NCBI GenBank assembly: GCA_016858145.1
Contig: JAEHOE010000067.1
Location: forward strand, 62,001 to 126,000
DNA: 64,000 nucleotides
Source: Edaphochlamys debaryana
Taxonomy: Eukaryota > Chlorophyta > Chlorophyceae > Chlamydomonadales
Reading direction: 5' to 3'
Of the stretch, positions 10,303 through 22,100 are shown piece after piece. Both the position numbers and the translations under genes were made by a program. Below the pieces are notes generated by a model, which did not search any database, was not told the origin of the DNA, and saw nothing but the letters and a program-made list of their open reading frames with translations. Position 1 is the stretch's first letter. Each line of letters begins with the position of its first letter.

Positions 10303-13300
10303 ATGGCTGGGGCCCGATGGAAGACTGCCAAGTGGTTCCCGGTTGTCATCGCCATCGCCGTTGGAGTGACCCGATATGAAATGGAGAAGTTCAAGCGCGT
10401 TAACGTGAACGACCAGGTGATGCATCCGAAGCGCAATCCCAGCCGTGCACACAGCCCAGCGCTCTCATAACTGTTGTTGATGCTCACAGGTTGGCGTATG
10501 GGACACCAAGGCCAAGAACGGCACCAGGTGCGGGCCCGGCAGGACCACGTGCGCAGTCAACGGCCATCCTGCCCCGCCCAGCCGCAACCCCCTCCTCCAC
10601 AACCCCCTCGGGCGTCACCTCGCGCATAGCTTCGCCCTAATTTGCTTGACCTTTACCTCAGGTTCACGGTTGTGGAGCGCGCTTGGCAGACGAAGGGCAA
10701 ATACTTCCGCATCCATGCCTACATCGGGGCAGACGCGCCCGTGAGCTTCACGGGGGGGGGGGGGGGGTAGTGGAGAGGTCAGAGGCACTTAGCCTGGGAA
10801 GGATAGGTAGGGGTATGCAAAGGGGAGCCTTGGCCGGCCTTCTGCAGCATTCAGGTAACGTATGTGTGCTGCCTGCTTCCTCCCCTCCGGCCCCTGCCCC
10901 CTTGCACCCATACCCCAACCAGCCGGGCCCCCATCCTCGTTCTGGCCTTGCGCCCTCAACACATCCAGCCGGGCCGTTGCCTACTGGGCCAGTAATCACT
11001 CAACAGCTCACCTTGATCTGCGCCCCCCGTCCCCTTCCTCCTGCCTCCTCACGTCAGCCCATCCCCCCCCCCCCCCGATCCCATCCTCCCCCTGTCAGGG
11101 CTTCTATGATGACAAGCCAGGCAGCCCCCCCAGGCACTTCCACCACATCCAGGACGAGCACTTCGAGGTCACACGTGAGCCATGTGACTCCCCTGATCTG
11201 GGTCGGGCCGTGCCTGGGCGCTGGGGCTGGGGCTGCCATGTCCTGGTCTGGACTGGGGCTGGGGGTGGGGGTGGGGCTGGGGGTGGGGGTGGGGGTGGGG
11301 GCCCGCGGTGCGGGTGGGGCTGAGGGTGGGGGTGGGGGTGGGGCTGGGGGTGGGGGTGGGGGTGGGGGCCCGTGGTGCGGGTGGGGCCGGGGACGGGGGC
11401 CCGTGGTGCGGGTGGGGCCGGGGACCCCAGGGGGGTTCTTCATTGTACACACCGAGGACTGGGACTGGGGCTGGGGCTGGCATGCCCCCTCAACGCCCTG
11501 TGGCATGTCGTAGGGCAGGGCGGGGGAGGGGGGGGGGCGGCAGGGGCAGTCCATACAGGAGGTCGCCCGGCTGTGCTTGCCGGCCCAGACCCATTGCTGC
11601 AATGTTGGGGCCCAAGCTGCCGTAGCCGCTCTGCCCGATCGCCCGAAGCTCTCCGTCACCCCCTCTACCCTCCCCACCTCAAACCCCCAGGCGGCACGCT
11701 GATGGTGGAGCTGAACGGCGCAGTGCAGGCGGTGGAGGCGGGCAGCAGCATCAACATCCCCAAGGGTGAGGGCTCACTTGGAGGGGGGGTCTTGAGGTGT
11801 GTGGAAGGGTCTGGGCTGGGCGGGTGCAGGACGTGCAGGCGAGCGGTAGGAGCCCCGTGCCCACGGGTGAGGGGCCTGGATGGAAGGGGTGAGGGTAGGG
11901 TCTGACGGTTCTGGACGGTTCGGCGGGTCGCGCTGCTGAGTCAGCTGGGGCCGGGTGTGGAGGGCTCACGGGGGGCAGCGGCGTCACCGTGGCCGAGGGT
12001 GAGGGAGGAGGGCGTCGTCTAGAGGGGTCAGGCTTTCCATGCACGGGTTGGTCTGGGGGACCGCTGCCGGGTGGGGTGCGGCATGCGGACGTGTACGGCA
12101 GGTACGGCAGAGACCCGCGCCGTCCGGAAGCAGAGAGCACGGGCCTAGCCCACTGCCCAGCCCCACTCGACCCCCGTCCCCACGTGACATTCCCCCCCCC
12201 ACACACACCAAGCCCCCGCCCGAACTCCACCACCAACCCCCTCCAGGCACCGCTCACACCGTGTGGTCGGGCAACGGCCAGCCCGTGGAGGCAGTGGCCA
12301 CCTTTACCCCCGGGGTGCCGGATGAGGGCTTCCTGGAGGCCATGGTGGCTCTGGGGTACCAGGTGGGGGGGGGAGGCAAGAGGGGGAGGGGGAGGAGGCA
12401 GGAGGGAGAGGGGAGGAGGCAAGAGGCGTAGGAGGGGAGGAAAGGGGGGAGGCAAGAGGGGAGAGGCAAGAGGGGGGAGGCAAGAGGAGGGAGGCAAGAG
12501 GGGGGAGGCAAGAGGGGAGGGGGGAGAGGCAAGAGGGGAGGGGGGAGGCAAGAGGGGAGGGGGGAGGCAAGAGGGGGGAAGGGGGGAGGCAAGAGGGGAG
12601 GGGGGAGAGGCAAGAGGGGAGGGGGAAGAGCACTGGGGAGGGCAACGGTTGGTCGGACGGTTGTCCTGGGGCAGGGGCACCCTCACCCCATGGCCACCTC
12701 ATCCCGTGCCTCGCCCTCTCCCCCCCCCCCAGTTTGACGGTCTGGCCAAGGTCAACCCCATCCAGATCTTCCTGCTCTTCGGTGGGTGGACCGGGGGCAT
12801 GGGAAAGGGGCGGAGCGGGGGGTGGGGTGCAGCGGGGGAAGGGGGGGAGCGGGAAGGGGAGGGGAAGGGGCGGGGAGGGGCCTTATACGGCGGGGGAAGG
12901 GGCGGGGAGGGGGGCTTTGCAGAGGGGGAGGGGAGGGGTCTTTCGCAGCGGGGGAAGGGGCGGGGAGGGGCCTTTAAGAGCGGGGGAAGGGGCAGGGAGG
13001 GGGTGTGTGCAGCGGGGGAAGGGGCGGCCGCGTGGGTCCTCAGAGGAGAGGGTGTGTGGTCGGCGACATGCGAGTCCGGGCCCGGGCTCCTGGGGCCTTA
13101 ACACCGCGGGCCCTACCGAGACGCGGTCCCAGTCACATCCTGCCCCCCCCCCCCCCCCCCCTCCCCGAACCCCCCAGCCGACAACCGGATCACCCTCACC
13201 GACATCCCCACCCCCGTGTGGTACCTGTGCAAAATCTTCCTCGAGCCGCTAGCGAACGCCATGGGCTTCAAGAGCCGGTGGGTTGGCGGTTGGCGGTTGG

Positions 13301-13844
13301 GACGGGGTCGTACGTCCTGCGGTCAAGGGCTTCCATGCAGCGGTTGCTATTGTCTGAAGCACAACAGGCAGCCCCACCCCCTGTGCCCCGCCCCTCTGCC
13401 CGCCCCCCTCGACCCACTCGAGCTACGCCGCCTGCCGCCCCAAGCCCTGGCCTCCCTTGCCCACCCTTCCAAACCTCCCCGGTCCCCTCAACCCCCATGC
13501 GCTCTCCACCCTCTGACCCCTCTCCACCCCACAGCTACGCCGCCTACCGCCACAAGGCAGGCCAGCCGCTGCCCGTGGAGCTGGAGGCCCAGGCCGAGCC
13601 GGCCGCTGCGGAGGCGGCGGCAAAGGAGGAGCCCGCGGCTGTGGAGGCGAAGGAGGAGGCGGCAGGCGAGGCGAGGGAGCTGGGGGAGGTGGCGGCGGAG
13701 GCCGTGGCGGCGGAGGCGGAGGCGGTGGTGGCGGAGGAGGCGGCCCCGGCGGCGGCCGTTGAGACGGAGCCCGCGGCTGAGGAGGCGGCCCCTGAGGGCG
13801 CTGGGAGTGGGTCCTGTGGCGAGGAGTCGTGCAGTCTGGACTAG
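10303..13844 (+). CDS. membrane-anchored cupin-domain protein, copy 1
   Basis: Nine exons (10303-10416, 10490-10527, 10662-10740, 11099-11174, 11691-11765, 12247-12362, 12733-12781, 13178-13277, 13535-13844) give 318 residues. Residues ~11-23 (WFPVVIAIAVGV) form one hydrophobic N-terminal segment, a signal anchor or leader. A complete cupin core follows. Motif 1 has H90, H92, E97 and G104 in RHFHHIQDEHFEVTRG. Motif 2 has G120, P126, G128 and H131 in GSSINIPKGTAH. The metal ligands are therefore intact and a metal-dependent cupin is expected, but the fold covers isomerases, oxygenases and binding proteins, so the reaction cannot be named. After the core come LLF-ending helices and an acidic Ala/Glu tail of ~80 residues ending in EESCSLD. 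The ATG has a good context (GGACCATGG). Confidence 0.88.
11228..11423 (+). repeat. G-run satellite in cupin-1 intron 4
   Basis: Runs of GGGGCTGGG and GGGTGGG on the sense strand fill this part of the intron, including two near-identical blocks joined by GGGGGCCCGTGGTGCGGGTG. Such spacing favours G-quadruplexes in the pre-mRNA. Confidence 0.8.
12375..12620 (+). repeat. purine minisatellite in cupin-1 intron 6
   Basis: Irregular tandem units built on GGGAGGCAAGAGGGG occupy most of the intron. The same motif, also on the sense strand, recurs in an intron of the dehydrogenase gene near 21.8 kb. Confidence 0.8.
12795..13022 (+). repeat. purine-rich repeat in cupin-1 intron 7
   Basis: About eight loosely spaced units of GGGGGAAGGGGCGGGGAGGG alternate with short CTTT-containing spacers, all with G on the sense strand. 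Confidence 0.75.
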
Positions 13845-14872
13845 GCCGTAAGCCTGGATCTGAATTAGGCCATACAGCCTGGGTTAGGGTTTTCAGCTAG
13901 CCTTGGCGGAAACGACGCGTGTGGACGATTGACGGATCTGGGAAGATTGCACGGCGTCGTGTAGCAGGGGGGCGGTCAGCGCTGGACAGGGAGGCGGGCA
14001 TAGCCCCCGAGTTGTACACAAGCTACGGGGCTTCCAAGCGCTATTTGGGGCGGTATACGCGGTAATGCAGCTGAGAACGGCTACGCTAGATGGGGGCAGA
14101 GGGAGTGCGCTGGGATGGCGGAAACACATTCAGAGACTGGCGTGGGCCGCGTTGGTCCGACAAACGCCTGAAGGTGCAGATCGTATGATGCCGGTACGGG
14201 CGACAAGAGCAACCCGGCAAGGCAAAGCAGGCTGTGGTGTGGCATGTTGGGCGGGCGCTGGGGTCTGGGGATCTCGGCACTCTCGGCAGCGGACCAAACG
14301 CTGAGGAGCTTGTGGCAGGGTCTGCTGGCGGTCTGTTGATGATGGTCGTGCAGTGGGATGCACAGCTACCGTATCAGGCATCACGGCCCGGCATGGAAGC
14401 GCGGGGATGGCTCTGGAAGACGTTGGCTGGGTACGGCCGTACGGACAGGTACAGGCGACGTCGGAGCTACGTGAGGCGAAGTGCCGCTTGCAGTAGCTGC
14501 AGCACTCGAAGGAGTACGACAGGAGGCCCTGTCACCCACCATGCCGTAGGTGCTCAGGAGATGGGGAGTTCTGTCAGGTCAGAGTCAGGACGACGCCGGG
14601 GATGCAGCTGAGCGCGTCCACGTAGCCGCTGCCGCAGGAGACCGGGAGACACCAGTGGCTCGGGACGCCGTGAGAAGGCGTGCGTGTCATCCTCCCGTAA
14701 CCCGTACGCCCGACCTTACCCCAGCCCCGCCCAAGTTGAGGCACACGTGATCTATAAGCCTCTCGCAAGCGCACCGTAGGACTCATTCTGCCACCATTTC
14801 GCGAACTGCAGGAAGCACCCGAACGGGGACTAAGTGTGGGTTCGCGGGTGCCGTGAACCTCTAGCCAGCGCT
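13845..14872. other. spacer between the tandem cupin genes
   Basis: This holds the 3' UTR of copy 1 and the promoter of copy 2. The short ORFs lack motifs and splice support. A CGGCCGTACGGAC palindrome lies near 14447. Confidence 0.55.
14753..14758 (+). promoter_or_regulatory. TATA-like box of cupin gene 2
   Basis: TATAAG lies 120 bp upstream of the copy-2 ATG, close to the placement of TATAAATA in copy 1. Confidence 0.5.
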
Positions 14873-17800
14873 ATGTTGAAACCTAAACAGCTGCTCTTGG
14901 CGGCCGTGGCGATCGCCCTCGGCACGGCGCGGCTGCTGGTTCAGAAGATTGAGCGCATCGACCTCCGCGACCAGCAGGGCATTTGGGACAACAAGGCCAG
15001 AAGTGGCTCAAGGCAAGCTCGTACATATCAAATAACACTTGCAAAAGCCGGTTCTTTGCCTCCTTAGCGCAGACTTCCCTCCGCAAGTGTCGGCCAGTCC
15101 CTCCTCCACTTCCCGTGAGTCCCCGCGCTCGCTCCACCTCCTCGCAGGCTTACGGTGGTGACCCGCTCCGCTCCGACCGGCGGGGACTTCTTCAAAGTGC
15201 ACGTGTACACGCGTGAGCAGGCGCAGGTGAGGGCCGAGCGGGGGCGACGGAGGGCCGCCGGCGGGGAGGGTGTGTGGGGTATCGGGCCCTCCTCTTCTTC
15301 CGCCCTCCTGGGTCCTGGCTCTCTTTTACTTACACTTACACCCTACCCCATTCCGCCCCCTTCACAGGGATACTACCCTGGAAAGCCGGGGAGCGTCCCC
15401 AGGCACTCTCACGGTGAGGCGGGGCTGGGAGCGCAACAGGGCTGATGTCAAGTCAATGTGCAACCGGTTCTGGCCCAATCGGGCTGGTGTGTTGAATGCG
15501 TGCCCGTGCGGGGACTGGTGAGGTGCCGTGTCGGCCCGCCTGTCGCTGCCGCACACACCCCTCCGTCCCCCGTCTCCCCAGCTCGCCGGCAACCGTCTTC
15601 ACTGTTCCGCGGTCTCCCCTAAACAACACCCCGCCTTTCCTCTCTCCCACCTCCCTGCAGAGTCACAGGTGGAGGAGCTGCATGTGACACGTGAGGTGGC
15701 GGGGCTTTGGGGTGCCGGGGAGAGGAGGAGCAGGGCAATCTTCTTGTTAGGGTGGAGGCGGAGGAGGGAGAAGGAGGCGGAGGAGGGCCAGTGATCTTGG
15801 TGGGGAGGAGGAGGTGGTAGGGAGGAGGAGGAGGAGAGGGAGGAGGAGGGGGAGGGAGCAAGACTGGGTGCTTGCCAGCAGGCGGGGGTGAGTCGGGGGA
15901 TCGGGGATGAGGCTTTGCAGCCGCCCTGCCGCTCACGACAAAACCGCGAGCCGGTTTCCATTAGCGCCCACCCCGGTCCCCACACCTACGCTCCACCCCA
16001 CATCCGCAGTCGGCAGTGCTGTGTTGGACCTGAACGGAACGCCGCTCACCCTCCCGGCGGGCAGCCGACACACCATCCCCAGGGGTGAGGTCCGGGCGGT
16101 TTGGTTGCTGGCGGTTTGGTCTGTGGAAGCCTAGGTCGGAGCTCCGGAGGGTAGGGGTGGGCAAGGGGCTCGACGGCGGTCTGGCGGGGGTGGAGAAAGG
16201 CCTGGGGACAGGGTTTGGGATGGGGTTTGGGTGGGGTAGGGTGGGGTAGGGTGGCCTGTCGGGAGCGAGCCATGTGGAGGCGAGCAAAGGCCTGGGGACA
16301 GGGTTTATGGTAGGTTTGGGATGGGCGGAGGCATAGCGCGAGGGCAGGCAAAGACAAGAGCAGACCAAGGCCGTTCAGGACGTTGTGAGGTCAGGCGGGG
16401 CTGCGACCCCTGTTGAGACCCCTGAACCCCTTCTTGTCCCCCAGGCACGCCGCACACCATCTGGGCCGCGCCCGGGGGCCCCCTGGCCTACGTCTCGACC
16501 CTGACTCCCGGGATGCCGGATGAGCGGATTTGGGAGACGTATGCGGGGTTGTGTGCCCAGGTAGGGGAGAGGCAAGGGGGCAAGGGGGGAGTCAACATGG
16601 GGGGAAGGGAGGAGGCAACAGGGGAAGGGGGTACCAAGGTGCGAAGCAGGTCATGAGCCGACAGTGAGAAATGGGGGCCGAGGGCCTTGGTGGGTTGAGA
16701 TGCGAAGGAAGGAGTGCGGCCGCGTGTGCATGTACGAACAACTGGATCTCTTGTGTCCGTGTAGTACGACGGATGCACCAAGATCAACCCCCTTCAGCTG
16801 CTGCTCCTCTTCGGTGAGTGAGGGATGGTCCCACTGGGGGCCCTTGTAAGGGCTTCCACAAGGGGGGAAGTCTGTCAGATACCGGTATGCTCGCGGAAGA
16901 AACTCCAGAACGACTTGCGCAGTGCTCCGAAGGATTGCTCGGAGGACAGCCCTGTCGTGGCTCTTGGTAGAGTCCGCGCTTGCGTGCCTCCCCCGTGTTG
17001 ACCGTCCTTTCCTTTTGTGTGGCCGCCTTACTCATACCCGCATCACTCTTTCTCAACACGCTGAACGGTTGACGCGCCCGCCGCAGCTGAGGGCCGCATG
17101 GTCCCCACTGACGTACCCGAGGCCCTGTGGGGCCCATGCGAGGCCCTGCTGAGCCCCTTGGCGCGGTTCCTTGGCTTCAGGAGCCGGTGGGTCGGGGAGA
17201 GGAAGAGGAGGAGAGGCGGGTGGGGAGGCGGGTTGGGAGGCGGGTGGGGAGGCGGGTGGGGAGGCGGGATGGTATGGGGAGGCGGTGAAGGGGTTAGGAC
17301 TGCCCGGCGCCGTGTGGCGGATTCGGAGGGTCCCGATGAAGCGAATGGCCGGCGGGGTTTCGTTGGGGAAGTGGGCAGGGGCGGGGCAGGGCGGGGCGGG
17401 GCGGGGCGGGGCAAGGAAGGATGCGAAATGGAACATGGGGCCGCGGCTTGTCCGGCGAAGCAAAGGGCAGGAGGCGAGGAGGGCTTGGGGGGTGGGGGGG
17501 CAGGACGAGGCACGACACGGAGGGGGAGGTTTGGTATATGATAATGGCATGATTTGCACAATGAGGCACAGAGGCGACGCTGGCGGGGGGGCACGGCTTT
17601 GTGCACCGGTAGTACGCAGATACACCCCTTCCCCCCCCAACGTTTTTCCCTCCCCAGATACCCCACGTACCGCTCCAAAGCGGGAGAGCCCCTGCCCGTG
17701 GAGGGGGCGGAGGCTGGGGCAGGGGAGTGGGCAGGGGCGGAGACAGGGGCAGGGGCAAGGGAGGGGGCAGGGGTGGGGCAGTGCTTGCAGCAAGCGGAGT

Positions 17801-18099
17801 CGCAACCCGAGCCGTTGGCGGAGGCGGCAGCGGGGGCAGCAGGGACCGCCGGTGCAGGGGAGGCGGCGGCTGCCGGGCAGGTGGTGGACACGGAGCACAA
17901 GCGCAGGGAGGTCCTGCGAGAGGTGGAGACTGAGGCGGTCGTGGGGGCGACAGACGGGGCGGGAGGGGTGGAGGGCGAGGCGGAGGTGAAGGGGGAGGCG
18001 AAAGGGGAGGCGGAGGTGATTGAGGTGGACGTGCCAATGTACGACCCGCAGCCGGCAGAGGGGGCTGAGCCCGAGCCGGGTGACGAATATGCCGAGTGA
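14873..18099 (+). CDS. membrane-anchored cupin-domain protein, copy 2
   Basis: A tandem paralogue of the upstream cupin gene. Nine exons (14873-15012, 15148-15226, 15368-15413, 15661-15690, 16010-16084, 16445-16560, 16765-16813, 17087-17186, 17658-18099) give 358 residues. The N-terminal anchor is QLLLAAVAIALGTARLLV. Motif 1 is RHSHESQVEELHVTLG (H86, H88, E93, G100) and motif 2 is GSRHTIPRGTPH (G116, P122, G124, H127), so the metal ligands are kept despite wide sequence change. Five exon lengths (79, 75, 116, 49, 100 nt) are identical to copy 1. The tail is longer and highly acidic, ending in EPGDEYAE. Intron 1 must use a GC donor (AAG|GCAAGC), because the only nearby GT leads to a stop. The reaction is unknown. 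Confidence 0.87.
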
Positions 18100-19174
18100 C
18101 GGAACTGGCGGTGTCGGACGGTGCCGGTGATGCGAGTCAGACCCTGGCAAGTGCGAAAGGACGGAGCATATCATATGTACATATTGTGACCGCCAGGCGC
18201 CAGCCAGCTGTTGACAAAGGGCGGGGCAGAACAGGCAGGCTGAGGCGCTGAGTCGAGGGGAGTTCTGAGCGCGCATTGCCGCATCCCGTGGCGCCGCGGG
18301 GGCATTAACCCATAGCTAGAGCAACGCAATTACGAAAGTCGAGCTTGCGGTTCTATATGTTGCAGGTCAGCTGAAGGCCAGATTGGCATGCACAGCTACA
18401 GCCCAGCGCTTGTCCTCTCCTTCTGACTGCACGTCACCGGACATCCTACTGCTTCACAGCCCGTATCCACGGCTCGCCCTTCCCGGACGGACGCCTAATG
18501 AAACCCGCACCAAAGAGCCTTGCTGCCCCCACATCTCTCCTGCCGTCTGCTTCTGCAGTACCGCATCAAAGCCTGCCCCGTACGGCACACACTCCCCAAA
18601 GCTCCACCCTGTGCCCGCCCAGGCACCGTACGGCCAGTGACCACAAACCGTACGGCACCGTACGGCAAGTGCAAGCATCGCCGGGGCCCGCCCCTTCTGA
18701 CCAATCCTATCCACTCGCTCCAGGCAATATACACATGGGCCTCTCGCCCTTTATTCCAGCCTCCTTACCCTTGCCCGGCGACCTCCTGACTCAGCGCCGC
18801 TGCTGAACACAGATCCACCACTTCTGCTGTTTCTACTTGGCTGCTGCTGCCTGGAACCTCCTGCTCCAACTCGGAATACGGGCGGGTACGCGGTACCGGT
18901 ACAGAATTGCTCCTTGGGCGTCGCTAAGTTTGCCGGTCCTCTCGAGGAGCAGTAGGCCGGCCGCCCGAGACAGGCATGCCACAAGCCCGCATCCCGGCAG
19001 GTGTGTCGCCCGAGGCACCTGAGAGAGGGCCGTTGCAGTCGCCGGCTCCTCCTCCTCCTCCTCCCATGCCCCCACCCCCTTCCTCTGTCCCTCCTTCCTC
19101 CTGTCCCTCCTGCCCCCCTCCCTCCTCCACGTGCCTTCTCCTTCCTCCTCCCGCCTCCCCCCCCTCCCTGGCGC
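18100..19174. other. convergent intergenic region
   Basis: This lies between the stops of the second cupin gene (+) and the dehydrogenase gene (-), so it holds two facing 3' UTRs. Four CCGTACGG palindromes cluster at 18580-18670. No gene is supported. Confidence 0.55.
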
Positions 19175-22100
19175 TCAGTGGTGCTGCGCCCGCAGGTAGG
19201 GGGAGGAGGCGCTGATGTGGTGGGACATGTTGATGTGCGCCTGGGGGGGGGGGGGGAAGCGGCGGGGGAAGTCGGGAGAAGTTGGGGCCGACGTGCGGGC
19301 GGGGCTGCCCCCGTAGCATGCTGCCTGACCGCCCCACGAGCCTCATCTCATGTAATGAACTCATACAAGTACACATCCCTCCAACCCTAACCGCTAACGG
19401 TACCCACGGCCCCTGAAGACGGCGGTAAGCTGGCCCCCTGGGCCTGCAGGCACAACCGCCAACCACCATTACGTCAAAGGCAGCCGTACAGCCGTACAAC
19501 GCACCTGGTGTGCGTGCATCGCGTCGCCCAGCACGGCGTCGTACTGCGATGCGGTGGGGTGAGTCAGGGACTGGAGGTGAGCTCGGGGTCGGCCTGACAC
19601 TGTCCCTGACAGCCACCCAACCACCAACCACCAGTCAACCGCCAACCAACCAACCGCTCACCTGGAACACGCCTCGGCCGTTCTTGACCCCCAGCAGCCC
19701 CCCGTCCACGTACTGCACCAGCAGGGGGCAGGGGCGGTACTTGGAGTCGGCGAACTGGCTGTGCAGCGTGCGCATAATGGACAGGCACGTGTCCAGACCT
19801 GTCAGGGGGGGGAGGGGGATGGGGAGGGGGGAAGGGGGGCGGGTGGGTGGAGCGTATGAGAGAGGACCGCTAGGTGCAGGACAGGACCGCTTGTGTGCAA
19901 GCACCGTGATACACAGGCCCTCCTCTCGCAAGCTTTCTGCTTGCTTACGGTTTCCTCGTTGCTCGACACACGCCCTCCTCCTCCCCCCCCAGACCCCCGC
20001 AACCCTCCCCCTCCCTCACCGATTTGGTCTGCCAGCCGCAGCGGCCCCGCCTGCAGGTCAGACATGCAAGGGGCGCCTTGTCAGCAGCGCCAGATTCGAC
20101 GTTCGACGAGTGCCACGTCAGACACATATGCACACGGTAGATCCCGCGACCCTGCGTGCCTAGGCCCCCGCCCAAGCCGCTCGCCCCGCCTCGTCAGCAG
20201 CATCGGAAAGCAAAGCGCGGCTGATCACTGATCCACCAGGGTTCTGCCCTGGTCTGCCGTCTACGCACCCACATCCTCCCCTCCCCTGCATGTTGGTCGC
20301 CGGGCGCATGCTGCAATCCCAGCCCCCGGGTGTGGAGACCCCTGCCCGAGCGGGACCTGCCTTGCCCCTTCTCATCCCCCTCATAACCCCCCTCGTGCCC
20401 CCCCCTGTCGCCTCCCCCCCCCCTCGCCTGCATATTGGTCCCCAGGCGCATGCTGCGGTCGATGTCCTCTGCGGAGCCCACGTTCTCGGACAGGAGGAAG
20501 AAGGCCTGGGGTGGGGGTGGGGGCGGGGGTGGGGGTGGGGGTGGGGGTGCGGGTGGAGGTGGGGGCGGGGGTGGAGGTGGACTGGTTGCCCTGTCGCCCC
20601 CCACCAAACTTCCCACGGGCCATCCCCCCGGCTCCTCCCAAGCGCATGCCCCCGACCGCCTTCCCTCCCACCACCTTTCCTCCCCCCACACCCGTCCGCC
20701 TGCTCATGCTGTTCATCAGCAGCCCCTGCCCCTCGCACGTGCCACCCCCTACCCCCCAAAACCCCCTTCATTCCTCAGCCCTCACCCCCGCCCTTCCCCT
20801 CACCTCGTTGATGAGGGGCATCAACAGCCGGTAGACCAGGAACCCCTGTCAGGGGGAGGGCGGAGGGGAGGGGCGTGTGTGTTGGGAGCTGCTCGTGTAA
20901 GCCGTGGAAGACGTTGGCACAGTGACCAGCCGACCCATCCCGCCGGCCGGTGTGCGTGTGCCAACCCTAGAGATAAATGACGAGAAAAGCAAACCCAAAG
21001 TAGCGGAAAGCGAGTTGTGCGTGTGTGAGTTCCACCACTTCTGTTCCACCAGGGGCCACACCGTACGACGCAAGGGCCTTCCACCACCCTGCCCCCGCTT
21101 CCCCCTCCCCCCCTGCGCCCCCCTACCGGGCGGTCCAGTGACACGCTGACGCTCCCCTTCCCCCCTGCCTCCCTTCCCTCAACCCCTCCCTCTCCCCCCC
21201 AACCCCTCCCTCTGTGCCCCCCCCCCCTACCGGCCGGTCCAGTGACACGCTGACGCTCTTGCCCAGGTGCTCTGCCAGAGCCTTGGAGGTCTCAAAGGTC
21301 TGGCGGGGGGAGGGGGAGAGGGGAGGTGGTGGTGGTGGGGTTGAGGAGGTGGGGGCAAAGCGGGTTGAGGCCAGGAGGGGGCAGGCGGTGGAGGCGACTG
21401 CTGTCGTCGGGCCCCTGCCCCTTCGCCAACGCCGTTCGCCTTTCCCTACCCCCCCCCCCTCTCAGGGCACCTGCTGGGAGGTGTGCATGCCCTTGGCCAT
21501 CTCCACCAGGGGGACCAGGGGGGCGGGGTGCATGAAGTGCATGCCCACCTGACAGGGGGGTGGGGCAGGGGGGAGAAAGGGGGGGAGGGGCGTGTGTGTT
21601 TCGGGCCTTTCGGCACGCGTCGGGGACCAGGGGGGCGGGGTGCATGAAGTGCATGCCCACCTGACAGGGGGGTGGGAGGGAAAGAGTCAGAGGGGGAGAG
21701 AGGCTGGGGTCAGGAGGCCCCGGTACCGCTCCGGCAGCAGCCAGCTCTGTCTCGCTGTTCCTTCCCTCTCCCATGCCTCCTCCCTCCACCCTCTCTTGCC
21801 TCCTCCCTTCCCCTCTCTTGCCTCCTCCCTCCCCCCTCTCTTGCCTCCTTCCTCCCCCCTCTCTTGCCTCCTCCTCCCCCCTCTCTTGCCTCCTCCTCCC
21901 CCCTCACTTGCCTCCTCCCTGCCCCCCTTGTCCCCTCCCGCTCTCCCGCCTGCCACACGCCCTCCACCCACGACCCGGTGCGGGCGGCTGGTGGCGGAGG
22001 GCCCTTGTCTGCACCCCCCCTGCCTCGCTCTCCGCCCCTCCTGCCTCGCTCTCCGCCCCCCCTGCCCCCTTCCTGCCCCTCCCTCTCCGCCTCCCCTGCC

